From: JANNNF01 sp963772935
Lineage (GTDB): Bacteria; Pseudomonadota; Alphaproteobacteria; Rhodobacterales; Rhodobacteraceae
DNA length: 64,000 nt
Reading direction: 5' to 3'
Assembly (NCBI GenBank): GCA_963772935.1
Contig: CAVYZK010000004.1
Span: forward strand, 124,001-188,000
In this document: in pieces, positions 1 through 9,197 of the stretch
How the letters are laid out: each line of letters opens with the position of its first letter
Numbering within the stretch: the first letter of the stretch is position 1
Made by a program: the position numbers and the translations under genes
Notes under the pieces: generated by a model
Seen by the model: the letters and a program-made list of their open reading frames with translations, nothing else
Database searches by the model: none
Told to the model about the DNA's origin: nothing

Positions 1-159
1 CAGCTCCATCCGGTTGTTGGTGGTCAAAGCCTCGCCCCCGGCCAACTCGCGTTCCTTGACAACGCGGCCATCTTCGCGCGCGATCATCAGCACACCCCAG
101 CCACCGGGGCCGGGATTGCCGGAACAGGCACCGTCCGTGTAGGCGAAAAGATCGGTCAT
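1..159 (-). CDS. rnhA: Ribonuclease HI, N-terminal part (cut by window edge)
   Basis: The first 53 codons of an RNase HI, the enzyme that cleaves the RNA strand of RNA-DNA hybrids in the cytoplasm. The start is the ATG at 159 read leftward. Visible motifs are AYTDGACSGNPGPGGWG, holding the first catalytic aspartate, and TTNNRMEL at the window edge, holding the catalytic glutamate. The rest of the protein (usually about 150 residues) lies outside the window. It is followed upstream by a caspase-like gene transcribed in the same direction with a 46-base gap. Confidence 0.93.
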   Translation of the reverse strand, partial: MTDLFAYTDGACSGNPGPGGWGVLMIAREDGRVVKERELAGGEALTTNNRMEL

Positions 160-205
160 TCTGCGGCCCCTTTTTTCCATCGGATAGGGGGGCCGGGGGC
201 TGCGG

Positions 206-2351
206 TCAACCGTCTGAGGCGACAAAGACGAAATCGCCGCCTTCATGGCCGGATCGTTCAATGGGGCGGTATTGCGGTTCTTGGGCTGCGCGGCCCACCA
301 CCATGGGCAACAGGTAGGTGTCGAACAATTCCCGCGCGGTAAAGGCATCCTCATCCATATCGGCCAGCCCGGTCAACAGGGCCTGCGCGAACACCGAATG
401 ACCATTCCCGCCGCCATCGGCCACGGGTTCATTCGCCCCGGATGATATGACGATGCGCGAGTGTTTGGCGGCCAGCCGTTGCAGGGCACGCAGACGGTCG
501 CCCTTCAATCGCCTCGGGCGTATCAGTGCCGCGCAGCAAGGCACCGGAATAGCAACTGTCGGAAATCACCAGCACCGACCCCGCCTTGATCCGCAGCAGG
601 GCGTCGGTGATCGCCGCCGCAGGCAGGTAGGAAAACGGCAGGCCCATCTTTGCATCGGCGGGCATCCAGTAGGCACCTTCAGTGGCGGCCTCGTACAGCC
701 CGTGGCCTGCGTAAAAGATCAGCACGGTATCCTTGTCGCCCGCAACCTGGGACAGGGTGTAAAGCACTGTCTCAATTTCCAGCCGTGTCGCGTTGCGCAG
801 GAACAGGTTTGCGTCACCCTGGGGCGTTTTGGCCGTGGTCTGAAAGCCATAGCGCGCAAGGGCCGCAACTAAAGCCTCGGCATCGGCAATCGGGGTGGCA
901 AGGTCGGGCAGGCCGGACCCATCGGGATAATCCTGATTGGCAATCACCACGGCATAACGCGCGCCGGTGCCCAGCAGGGCCTGCATGTCGCCCTCATAGA
1001 ACAACTCCACACTGCTGGTGATGGGCTGGTTGTCGCGGGTCATCGCCAGAATGTCGATCCGGTTGACCCCGGCCTGCAATTCCAGCGGCATCTCAAAACT
1101 GCCATCGGGGGTCGAGGCCGCGACCTTGCCATTCACGGTGACGATCATGGTGTCGGCGGTCGCGTCAACCTTGCCTTTCAGCACCAGTGCCGCCTGATCC
1201 AGCGCCACTGCGGCCCGGGTGGGGGTGGGCGAAAGGATACGGATGGTGCCGTCACCGGGCAATGCCGGCGGGCGGGTTTCGACAATCAGATCAAGTTCGG
1301 GGTCGGTGGTGGAAAACACATAGGCCCATTGCCGCGCGATCTGGCCATCGTTGTCATCCTCGGTGATCCGCCGGGTCAGGGCAGAGGGGGTGGTGCGGTC
1401 GGCGCGCAGCAGGGCCGACGCAAAGCGAAAGCTGAACACGCCGTAAAACCGCGCGTCCGGGGCACCACGTGGCAAGTTCATTTCGACCGTCAATTCGCCA
1501 ATCCCGGTGCCGTAATACACGGTCAGCGCCCCCGCCTGCGGGGTCAGCCGAAGGGGGGCCGCAGGCGACAGGCCCGGTGGGTTCAGCCGTTGGCGCCACA
1601 TGGCTGCACCATCGACTTGGGCCTGACGATCCTCCAGCCGCATTTCCTCGGCAGTTGCTGTATCCAGCATAACCGTCACATCGGCCCCCCGGTTGCGCAG
1701 GCGGGTGACAAGGTCTGACAGCGCGGCGGCATTCAGCACATCAGACACCTGCGGGGTGTCCTGATTGAGCATCAGATACGGCCCCTCTGCCACCACCGGG
1801 CGAAAGGCGTTCACGCCAAGGTCGCGGGCGGCCATGTCGGCCAGAGTGGTGTCAATCTCACCAAACAGGAACGGTCCGCGCGCATCGGACGTGGGGGCCA
1901 GCAGATCGGCCCCGAACACCCAGCCGGACGCGTGCAGCAGCACAGAGTCGCCACAGCCGGTGGTCGCCAGCATCGCGGCGGCGGCAACGGTCAGGCCCTG
2001 GCGTGTGGCATCAGCCCCGGCCAGAACCGTCAGGTTTGCCGTGAGTGCCCCCCGCGCGATCATCGCATTGCGCATCAATTCGGCATCATTGACCGGGCCG
2101 CGCAGATGATAGCTGTCGTCGCTGGTCCATTCCGCCGCGCCAATGAACAAGCCGCGCGTGGCGGGCGTATGGCTTGGGTCGCAACCCGTTGGCGCAGGTT
2201 CGGGTGGCAGGGGCAAGGCCCCGGTCAACCCGTCCACTTGCGCGGTGATGCGGATCAGGTATTCGGCGGCCCCGTCCTCGTCAATCGTTATGCCCGCCTG
2301 ACCCATGCCTGCGGTCAAGGCGATCAGCAGGGCGAAGGGCAACAGGCGCAT
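206..2351 (-). CDS. Exported caspase-like protein (peptidase C14 family), +1 frameshift near 501-503
   Basis: Reads as about 714 residues once one surplus base is discounted. It begins with a signal peptide (MRLLPFALLIALTAGMGQA), so it is probably periplasmic. The C-terminal third is a caspase/metacaspase fold: YAVVIANQDYP, then FYAGHG with the catalytic His near residue 550 and DSCYSG with the catalytic Cys near residue 600. The roughly 450-residue N-terminal part has Ig-like features and no family I recognise. After EAIEG the frame is lost because of GAAGGGCGAC (coding strand); dropping one G continues as DRLRALQRLAAK to a stop at 206. Substrate and role are unknown. The dyad residues are intact, so activity is plausible if the shift is an assembly error. 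Confidence 0.8.
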
Positions 2352-2419
2352 GGGCGGCTCCGGGTCTTGGTCGCGGTATGTGGCCTGAACCCAAGGCCGC
2401 TGTCACATGAAATTCGCCG

Positions 2420-2872
2420 TCATGGCAGGATCAGCGCGCCAAGGCAGACCAGCACGATGGCGGTCAGCAACCCGCGCAATGGCATCCACCAGACGGGCGT
2501 CAGGCCCTGCCGTGCGAAACTGAAATCCAGCACCAGCAGGCCCGCAAAGCCTGCGGCAAGGTACAGGATCGAATCCGGGGTGGCATCGGTGACCATGAAG
2601 AAACACCACAACGCCGGGATCACGGAAAGGCCATACCCCACCGCCGCCTCGCGCCCGCTGGCTTTGGCGGCAAAGCCCCACAATACGCCGGACATGAAGG
2701 ACAGAATGATGGTGCCATAGGTCAGGCCGACATATTTGCCGATGAACTGCGGGGTCATCCACGCCCCGGCAGCGGCGGCAAGGTTGGGTGACAGGTGGGT
2801 GGCCGCCGCCCAGACAAAGGGGATCAACCCGGCAAGACCAAGGACCAGTGGGGCAAATGGGATGCGAGTCAT
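2420..2872 (-). CDS. DUF3429 integral membrane protein
   Basis: A 150-residue protein with four to five hydrophobic segments and a short motif LSFMSGVLWGFA that is typical of DUF3429 proteins. No biochemical role is established for the family. Its ATG overlaps the last four bases of the ispH stop (ATGA arrangement on the minus strand), so it is translationally coupled to ispH and probably cotranscribed with it. Confidence 0.8.
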   Translation of the reverse strand: MTRIPFAPLVLGLAGLIPFVWAAATHLSPNLAAAAGAWMTPQFIGKYVGLTYGTIILSFMSGVLWGFAAKASGREAAVGYGLSVIPALWCFFMVTDATPDSILYLAAGFAGLLVLDFSFARQGLTPVWWMPLRGLLTAIVLVCLGALILP

Positions 2873-3831
2873 AGGCTGGATGCGGCGGGTTCGCGCAAGA
2901 TGCGGGGCACTTTGAATTCGATGTTTTCCTGTGCGGTTTCCACCAATTCCACCGTCACGTCAAACCGGGCGCGGAAGGCCGCGATCACCTCATCCACCAG
3001 TACTTCGGGGGCCGATGCGCCAGCGGTCAGGCCTATGCTGCGGATGCCTTCCAACGCGCGCCAGTCGATGTCCGTCGCGCGTTGGATCAGTTGAGCATAG
3101 GCGCAACCTGCGGTGCGGCCCACCTCGACCAGGCGTTTGGAATTGCTGGAGTTTGGTGCACCGATCACCAGCAGTGCATCAATGCGTGGGGCGACTGACT
3201 TGACCGCCATCTGGCGGTTGGTGGTCGCATAGCAGATGTCTTCGTGGGCGGGACCAAGGATGGCGGGAAAGCGGGCTTGCAGGGCAGCGACGATACCTGC
3301 GGTATCATCGACCGACAGGGTGGTCTGGGTGATGAAGGCAAGGCGCGCCTCGTCGCGGACATGAATGTCCGCAACATCGGCCTCGGTTTCCACCAGCAGC
3401 ACCTCGCCCACCGGCAACTGCCCCATGGTGCCCACGGTTTCGGGGTGGCCCGCGTGGCCGATCATGATCAGTTGCAAGCCGTTCTCGTGGTGGCGGGCGG
3501 CCTCGTTATGCACCTTGGTGACAAGCGGGCAGGTGGCATCGACGGCGATCATCTCACGCCGCTGCGCCTCGGCGGGCACAGATTTTGGCACGCCATGCGC
3601 GGAAAAGATCACCGGACGGTCGGGGGGGCAATCCTCCAACTCCTCAACAAACACCGCACCCTTGGCGCGCAGGGCATCGACGACGAATTTGTTATGCACG
3701 ATTTCGTGCCGCACAAAAACAGGAGCCCCCCATTTCTCCAGCGCCAGTTCCACGATCTTGATCGCCCGGTCCACGCCTGCGCAAAAGCCGCGCGGGGCGG
3801 CGAGGTAGAGGGTCAGAGGGGGCAGCGACAT
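2869..3831 (-). CDS. ispH: 4-hydroxy-3-methylbut-2-enyl diphosphate reductase
   Basis: The last enzyme of the MEP isoprenoid pathway, a [4Fe-4S] protein converting HMBPP to IPP and DMAPP. The three iron-sulfur cysteines are visible in GFCAGV (Cys17), DATCPLV and EDICYATTNRQ, and the HEIVHNKFVV and SAHGVP motifs carry the conserved histidines. The 320-residue length is normal. The start MSLPPLTLYL at 3831 was chosen over an upstream in-frame ATG at 3846 because family members start just before the LAAPRGFCAG strand. It is coupled to the downstream DUF3429 gene. Confidence 0.96.
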   Translation of the reverse strand: MSLPPLTLYLAAPRGFCAGVDRAIKIVELALEKWGAPVFVRHEIVHNKFVVDALRAKGAVFVEELEDCPPDRPVIFSAHGVPKSVPAEAQRREMIAVDATCPLVTKVHNEAARHHENGLQLIMIGHAGHPETVGTMGQLPVGEVLLVETEADVADIHVRDEARLAFITQTTLSVDDTAGIVAALQARFPAILGPAHEDICYATTNRQMAVKSVAPRIDALLVIGAPNSSNSKRLVEVGRTAGCAYAQLIQRATDIDWRALEGIRSIGLTAGASAPEVLVDEVIAAFRARFDVTVELVETAQENIEFKVPRILREPAASSL

Positions 3832-3892
3832 GGGGCCTCGGAGCAAAGTTTCGTCATCAGAGTTAGCCTATTCGGGGGCCGTGGGCAAATGG

Positions 3893-4348
3893 TCAGGGGG
3901 CCGCACCGAAGACCTGCATCCCACCCATGGCAACAACCGCAAGCACGATATAACGCGCGGTCTTGGCCACGGCGACCAACAGCGCAAACTGCCAGAATGG
4001 CACGCGCAACACCCCGGCCATCGCCACGATCATATCGCCAAACGGGGCCCAGCTGAGCAGCAATACCCACAGACCCCAGCGTTGAAACCACCCTTCCGCG
4101 CGGGCAATCTGTGCGGGCGTCAACGGAAACCAGCGTTTCGTGCGCAACCCACCGATCCCCCGACCCATCGCGTAGGTCACGAATGACCCCAACGTGTTCC
4201 CGACCGAGGCGATCACAATCAGCCAGAACGGCGCGACTGTGCCGGACGCCAGCAACCCCAGAAAGACGATTTCGGATTGGAAGGGGATCGGCGTGGCGGC
4301 AAGGAAGGCGGCCAGAAACAGACCGTAGGGGCCAAGGTCCGCGATCAT
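3893..4348 (-). CDS. YqaA/DedA-like (SNARE-associated) membrane protein
   Basis: A 151-residue polytopic membrane protein of the YqaA branch of the DedA-like family. It has the paired glycine-rich re-entrant motifs ATPIPFQSEIVFLGLLASG and GNTLGSFVTYAMGRGIGG, followed by a region with WAPFGDM. Family members are implicated in lipid handling or envelope homeostasis, but no substrate is assigned. It is upstream of ispH in the same orientation with a 61-base gap and may share its transcript. The 182 bases between it and the NYN gene hold no ORF I would accept. Confidence 0.85.
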   Translation of the reverse strand: MIADLGPYGLFLAAFLAATPIPFQSEIVFLGLLASGTVAPFWLIVIASVGNTLGSFVTYAMGRGIGGLRTKRWFPLTPAQIARAEGWFQRWGLWVLLLSWAPFGDMIVAMAGVLRVPFWQFALLVAVAKTARYIVLAVVAMGGMQVFGAAP

Positions 4349-4530
4349 TGGGAGTCAAAAAAATTCAAGTGCCAGAAACGACAATCGCCTCTCGCCTTGT
4401 GGGCAGCATATCAGTTGCCGGGTTGCAGACACGCAGGCCTTCCCTTGCCATACGCGCCTGATCAACCGGGCCTTTGTCCGATCCTGACGGGCAGATGGCT
4501 GGGGACCACCCGCACCGTCATGATACCAAG

Positions 4531-5106
4531 TCACTTGACCTCGGCGACCATCGGTTCATCCGTCAAAGGGCGCGGCTCGCGCGGCGGGCGGCCGATCACT
4601 TCGCGCAGCTCGTCAAGCTCGATGAAATTGTCGGCCTGACGGCGCAATTCATCCGAGATCATCGGCGGCTGGCTGCGGATCGTAGAGACAACCGACACCC
4701 GAACCCCTTGACGTTGCAGGCTTTCCACCAACGGGCGGAAATCGCCGTCGCCGGAAAAGATCACAACATGATCGACGCGGGCCGCAAGCTCCATCGCATC
4801 GACGCAAAGTTCGATGTCCATGTTGCCTTTGACCTTACGACGGCCCTGACTGTCGGTGTATTCCTTGGCCGGCTTGGTCCGCATGGTAAAGCCGTTGTAG
4901 TGCAGCCAATCCACCAGCGGGCGGATTGGAGAATACTCGTCATTTTCCAGCAGTGCGGTGTAGTAGAACGCCCGCAACAGCTTGCCCCGACGCATGAATT
5001 CCATTCGCAGCAGTTTGTAGTCGATGTCAAACCCGAGCGCCTTGGCCGCAGCGTAAAGGTTTGAACCGTCTATGAACAGCGCAAGCCGTTCGTCCTTGTA
5101 AAACAT
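4531..5106 (-). CDS. NYN-domain (LabA/DUF88, PIN-like) putative RNase
   Basis: A 191-residue single-domain protein of the NYN family of PIN-like nucleases. The acidic metal-binding residues are present: LFIDGSN near residue 13, VKGNMDIELCVDAM near 93-105 and FSGDGDFRPLVE near 118-123. The basic and proline-rich tail varies in the family. Relatives act on RNA, but the substrate is unknown. It is divergent from folK, and the 140 bases between 5107 and 5246 must hold both promoters. Confidence 0.88.
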   Translation of the reverse strand: MFYKDERLALFIDGSNLYAAAKALGFDIDYKLLRMEFMRRGKLLRAFYYTALLENDEYSPIRPLVDWLHYNGFTMRTKPAKEYTDSQGRRKVKGNMDIELCVDAMELAARVDHVVIFSGDGDFRPLVESLQRQGVRVSVVSTIRSQPPMISDELRRQADNFIELDELREVIGRPPREPRPLTDEPMVAEVK

Positions 5107-5246
5107 TTCGGGTCCCCTCGAAAAATTTGTCCCACCAATCGAACTTCCGTGAGCGGGCTACGTAATGTAGTGAATACCGATGGCGAACAAGCCGTAAGTA
5201 TAAGCCCGGGGTTTGGTACTGCAAGCCACCGTGTGAGGAGTTAGCG

Positions 5247-5831
5247 GTGCAATCACATGTTTCAAGTCGCGCTCTGGTTGCGCTCGGCGGTAATCTGCCG
5301 TTCAATGGCAAGCCCCCGCAGCATACTTTGCAGGCGGCTTTGACCGCAATGCAAAGTGAAGGGCTTGTGGTTAAGGCGGTTAGCCGCTTTTTTCGCACGC
5401 CGTGTTTTCCGGCAGGTGCCGGACCGGATTATGTGAATGCCGTAGCGGAACTTACAGTGACAGATGGCAGCGACGCTACGTCACTTCTGCGCGATTTGCA
5501 TCTGATCGAGGCGGCCTTCGGACGCGAGCGGACCACCCGGTGGGGGATGCGGACGCTGGATCTTGATTTGCTGGCCTTGGGTGATTCGGTCTATCCCGAT
5601 GCCACCGAACAGGCCCGGTGGCGGGCGATTGCCCCAGAGGCGCAGGTGCTGGCTGCGCCTGACCGGTTGATTTTGCCGCACCCCCGGATGCAGGATCGCG
5701 CCTTTGTGCTGGTGCCTTTGGCCGATATTGCGCCAGAATGGGCGCATCCGGTGACAGGACGGACCGTAGCGCAGATGCTTGCAGACCTGCCCGCCGCTGA
5801 TGTGCAGGCGGTAAAACCGTTGGATCAATAG
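5247..5831 (+). CDS. folK: HPPK, 2-amino-4-hydroxy-6-hydroxymethyldihydropteridine diphosphokinase
   Basis: Folate biosynthesis: transfers pyrophosphate from ATP to the pterin alcohol. Visible motifs are ALVALGGNLPFNG at the N-terminus, the pterin-site RFFRTPCFPAGAGPDYVNAV, and the signature RWGMRTLDLDLLALGD followed by LPHPRMQDRAFVLVPLADIAPEW. Length 194, slightly long for the family. The start is a GTG at 5247 preceded by GAGGAG at a good distance; no ATG precedes the conserved LVALGGN strand in this frame. Confidence 0.95.
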   Translation: MQSHVSSRALVALGGNLPFNGKPPQHTLQAALTAMQSEGLVVKAVSRFFRTPCFPAGAGPDYVNAVAELTVTDGSDATSLLRDLHLIEAAFGRERTTRWGMRTLDLDLLALGDSVYPDATEQARWRAIAPEAQVLAAPDRLILPHPRMQDRAFVLVPLADIAPEWAHPVTGRTVAQMLADLPAADVQAVKPLDQ

Positions 5832-5835
5832 GCGC

Positions 5836-5864
5836 TTGTCAAGCGTGTTGGCACCGCTTACATA
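5836..5864 (+). promoter_or_regulatory. Candidate sigma-70 promoter of rpoZ
   Basis: TTGTCA at 5836-5841 and TACATA at 5859-5864 are separated by exactly 17 bases and lie about 40 bases upstream of the rpoZ ATG, overlapping the end of folK by one base pair of spacing. This is inferred from consensus only. Confidence 0.5.
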
Positions 5865-5902
5865 CACCCCTTCAAAGCCCAGCATCCAAATTGGAGTTGC
5901 CA

Positions 5903-6256
5903 ATGGCCCGCGTGACGGTCGAAGATTGCGTTGACAAGGTTCCGAACCGGTTCGAACTGGTGATGCTTGCTGCCCATCGGGCACGCGAGATTCAGGCAGG
6001 TTCGCCGATCACCATTGACCGTGACAACGACAAGAACCCCGTCGTGTCCCTGCGCGAGATTGCGGATGAAACCCAATCTGCCGACGCGCTGCGCGAGCGG
6101 ATGATTAAATCGCACCAGACCCAGATCGAGGTCGATGAACCCGAAGAAGACCAGATGGCGCTTCTTATGGGCGGTGAGATGGATCGTCCGATGGTCGATG
6201 ACATGTCGGAAGAAAAGCTGCTGCGCGCGCTGATGGAAGCCCAGGGCGACAACTGA
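5903..6256 (+). CDS. rpoZ: RNA polymerase omega subunit
   Basis: A 117-residue omega subunit with the canonical start MARVTVEDCVDKVPNRFELV and the conserved LAAHRAREI helix. It assists assembly and folding of the beta-prime subunit and is part of one ppGpp-binding site of RNA polymerase in proteobacteria. The ATG at 5903 has GGAG seven bases upstream; an in-frame TTG twelve bases earlier is less likely. The neighbouring rsh gene, 27 bases downstream, makes or degrades the alarmone that binds near omega, and this pairing is widespread in proteobacteria. Confidence 0.97.
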   Translation: MARVTVEDCVDKVPNRFELVMLAAHRAREIQAGSPITIDRDNDKNPVVSLREIADETQSADALRERMIKSHQTQIEVDEPEEDQMALLMGGEMDRPMVDDMSEEKLLRALMEAQGDN

Positions 6257-6283
6257 TCCGGGCGGAAACCCCAAGGGGCGGTG

Positions 6284-8401
6284 ATGATTGACGTTGAAGA
6301 CCTCATCGCCCTTGTCCACAATTACAATCCGCGCACCAATGCCGACCTGATCCGTCGTGCCTATGCCTATGGCATGCAGATGCACGAAGGGCAGTTCCGC
6401 AAATCGGGCGAGTTGTATTTCAGCCATCCGGTTGCGGTGGCCGCTATCCTGACCGAACAGCAGTTGGATGATGCAACCATCATCACCGCCCTGCTGCACG
6501 ACACGATCGAAGACACCAAATCCACCTATTCCGAGGTCGCGCGCCTGTTTGGCGAGGATGTGGCCGAATTGGTCGATGGTGTGACCAAGCTGACCAACCT
6601 GCAATTGTCCAACACCGAGAGCCAGCAGGCCGAAAACTTTCGCAAGCTGTTCATGGCGATGTCGAAAGACCTGCGCGTCATTCTGGTGAAACTCGCCGAC
6701 CGCCTGCACAACATGCGCACCATCAAGTCGATGAAGCCGGAAAAGCAGGTCCAGAAAGCGCGTGAGACGATGGAGATTTTCGCCCCGCTTGCCGGCCGGA
6801 TGGGCATGCAGTGGATGCGCGAAGAACTGGAAGACCTCGCTTTCAAGGTTCTCAACTCCGAGGCCCGGATATCCATCATCCGCCGGTTCATCACCCTACA
6901 GCGCGAAGCAGGCGATGTCGTTCACAAGATCAGCGCCGATATCCGGCACGAGCTGGAAAAGGCGCAGATTGAGGCCGACGTGTTTGGCCGCGCGAAAAAG
7001 CCCTATTCGATCTGGCGCAAGATGCAGGAAAAAGACCTCGCGTTTTCGCGTCTGTCTGACATCTACGGCTTTCGCATCATCGCGGGGTCGGTGGCCGATT
7101 GTTACCGTATTCTGGGGGTGATCCACCAACGCTGGCGGGCGGTGCCGGGGCGGTTCAAGGATTACATCAGCCAGCCCAAGAACAACGGCTATCGCAGCAT
7201 CCACACAACCGTGTCAGGCCGTGATGGCAAGCGGGTCGAGGTGCAGATCCGCACGCGCGAAATGAACGAAGTGGCCGAGGCTGGGGTGGCGGCGCACTGG
7301 TCGTACCGCGAAGGTGTACGTACCGCCAACCCGTTTGCGGTGGACCCGGCAAAGTGGATTGCCAGCCTGACCGAACGGTTTGACGAAGGCAACAACGACG
7401 AGTTTCTGGAACATGTGAAGCTGGAAATGTATTCCGACCAGGTGTTCTGCTTCACCCCCAAGGGCGATGTGGTGCAACTGCCGCGCGGGGCGACGCCGCT
7501 GGATTACGCCTATTCCATCCACACCCGCATCGGCAACTCCTGCGTCTCGGCCAAGGTGGACGGCATCCGCGTGCCCCTGTGGACCCGGTTGAAAAACGGC
7601 CAGTCGGTAGAGATTATCACGGCTGAGGGCCAACGCCCGCAGGCAAGCTGGATTGATATTGTGGCCACGGGGCGCGCCAAAGCCGCGATCCGCAAATCGC
7701 TGCGCGAAGAAGATAAGGGCCGGTTTATCAAGCTGGGCCAAGAACTTGCCCGCGCGGCCTTTGATCACGTTGGCAAGAAATGCACCGACAAAGCCCTGCG
7801 CACCGCCGCCAAGATGCTGGGCCTGCCCGATGAGATGGACCTGCTGGCGCGGCTTGGTTCGGCAGAACTGACGGCCCGCCGGGTGGTCGAAACGCTGTAC
7901 CCGGAACTCGCGCGGGGCACGGCAGAAGTGGTGGACGGACAGCGCCCGGTGGCGGGCCTGACCGCCGACCAGAGCTTTCGCCGCGCGCCCTGCTGCCAGC
8001 CGGTGCCGGGCGAACGCATCGTGGGCATCACCTATCGCGGGCAGGGCGTGGTCATCCACGCCATCGATTGCCCCGCGCTGGAGGAGTTTGAGGAACAGCC
8101 CACCCGCTGGGTGGACCTGCATTGGCAGGCCGGGCGTCACGGGGCCGTGAACACCGTCAGCCTTGAGGTGACGATTTCCAACGACGCGGGCGTTTTAGGC
8201 AGGGTCTGCACCTTGATTGGCGAGCAGAAGGCCAATATCTCGGACCTGCGGTTCACCGACCGAAAGCCGGATTTCTACCGTCTTATTATCGACGTAGACT
8301 TGCGGGATGTTGAACATTTGCATCAGGTGATGACAGCGCTTGAGGCTGAAACCGACGTGGCGCAAATCTCGCGGCACCGGGATCTGACGCGAAAGCCCTA
8401 G
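6284..8401 (+). CDS. rsh: Bifunctional (p)ppGpp synthetase/hydrolase (RelA/SpoT homologue, Rsh)
   Basis: About 705 residues with the full Rel architecture: HD hydrolase (FSHPVAV and LLHDTIEDT, HD near residues 71-74), synthetase domain with RFKDYISQPKNNGYRS, TGS domain (CFTPKGDVVQLPRGATPLD) and a C-terminal ACT domain (SNDAGVLGRVCTLIGEQ). The RFKD motif, rather than EFDD, together with an intact HD site indicates a bifunctional Rel/SpoT-type enzyme, the single long RSH usual in alphaproteobacteria. The start is taken as the ATG at 6284; a GTG one codon earlier is equally placed relative to AAGGGG. Confidence 0.96.
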   Translation: MIDVEDLIALVHNYNPRTNADLIRRAYAYGMQMHEGQFRKSGELYFSHPVAVAAILTEQQLDDATIITALLHDTIEDTKSTYSEVARLFGEDVAELVDGVTKLTNLQLSNTESQQAENFRKLFMAMSKDLRVILVKLADRLHNMRTIKSMKPEKQVQKARETMEIFAPLAGRMGMQWMREELEDLAFKVLNSEARISIIRRFITLQREAGDVVHKISADIRHELEKAQIEADVFGRAKKPYSIWRKMQEKDLAFSRLSDIYGFRIIAGSVADCYRILGVIHQRWRAVPGRFKDYISQPKNNGYRSIHTTVSGRDGKRVEVQIRTREMNEVAEAGVAAHWSYREGVRTANPFAVDPAKWIASLTERFDEGNNDEFLEHVKLEMYSDQVFCFTPKGDVVQLPRGATPLDYAYSIHTRIGNSCVSAKVDGIRVPLWTRLKNGQSVEIITAEGQRPQASWIDIVATGRAKAAIRKSLREEDKGRFIKLGQELARAAFDHVGKKCTDKALRTAAKMLGLPDEMDLLARLGSAELTARRVVETLYPELARGTAEVVDGQRPVAGLTADQSFRRAPCCQPVPGERIVGITYRGQGVVIHAIDCPALEEFEEQPTRWVDLHWQAGRHGAVNTVSLEVTISNDAGVLGRVCTLIGEQKANISDLRFTDRKPDFYRLIIDVDLRDVEHLHQVMTALEAETDVAQISRHRDLTRKP

Positions 8402-8435
8402 GGGCGGCCTTTCGGGGCGGAAAGGGGCGGGGGCC

Positions 8436-9143
8436 TTGGTATTCAAGCGGCGAAATCCACGCACGTTTCTGGCCTGGATGCGGGAACTGGTCTACCCGCA
8501 AGGCGGGTTTCGCCGGGCGACGATGTACGTCATCCACCGGATGCGGCGCTTGCCCGACAAACCGCACCGGGTGGCGCGCGGCATCTTTGCGGGCTGTCTG
8601 GTCGGGTTTCTGCCGCTGCCGGGGGTGCAGTTTCTGGTAGCAGGGTTCTTTGCCTGGGCGATCCGGGGCAATATCTTTGCGGCCCTGCTGGGCACTTTCA
8701 ATTCCAACCCGATCACCACACCGTTCTTTGCCGTGGGCGCAATCAGCCTTGGCCACTGGATGCTTGGCATCAAGACCCCGCTGTCATCTGATGGCATCGG
8801 CCGCGCCTTCATCAACGCAGGTGAGGATTTGTGGCGCAACGTCCACGCGATCTTCAGCCCCGCGCCGACCCATTGGGGGGGCTTGCTGGATTTCTGGAAC
8901 ACCATCTATGTGCCCTATTTCATTGGGGCTTTGGGCCCCGCCATCGTGCTGAGCCTGCTTGCCTATTACCTGACCATCCCGGTCGTGCACACCTACCAGA
9001 AGGCCCGCGCCGCCAAAGCCAAGGAACGCAGCGAAAAACGCACCCGCCTGCGCGCCGCCCTGGCCGAGGCTGCTGCCCGGCTCAAGCTCAAGCCCGACAG
9101 CCCGCGCGAAAACATGGATGACGATGGCCCCAAGACGGACTAG
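8436..9143 (+). CDS. DUF2062 membrane protein, TTG start
   Basis: A 235-residue protein whose centre matches DUF2062: RLPDKPHRVARGIFAGCLVG, followed by two hydrophobic hairpins and FNSNPITTPFF, and ending in a charged, lysine-rich cytoplasmic tail. The function of the family is not established. The start is most likely the TTG at 8436, since the N-terminal motif MVFKRR is conserved in relatives and a purine-rich AAGGGGCGGGGG lies just before it; the next ATG would remove about 14 residues. It sits 34 bases after rsh in the same operon-like block. Confidence 0.85.
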   Translation: MVFKRRNPRTFLAWMRELVYPQGGFRRATMYVIHRMRRLPDKPHRVARGIFAGCLVGFLPLPGVQFLVAGFFAWAIRGNIFAALLGTFNSNPITTPFFAVGAISLGHWMLGIKTPLSSDGIGRAFINAGEDLWRNVHAIFSPAPTHWGGLLDFWNTIYVPYFIGALGPAIVLSLLAYYLTIPVVHTYQKARAAKAKERSEKRTRLRAALAEAAARLKLKPDSPRENMDDDGPKTD

Positions 9144-9197
9144 GTTGGGACGGATTAAGGCAACGGGATCACGAATGAAAGAAGGCAGGACTGCGCG

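Noticed and set aside
4349..4530. Possible small RNA between the YqaA and NYN genes
   Set aside because: No strong hairpin with a T-run and no recognised promoter; nothing beyond plain intergenic sequence.
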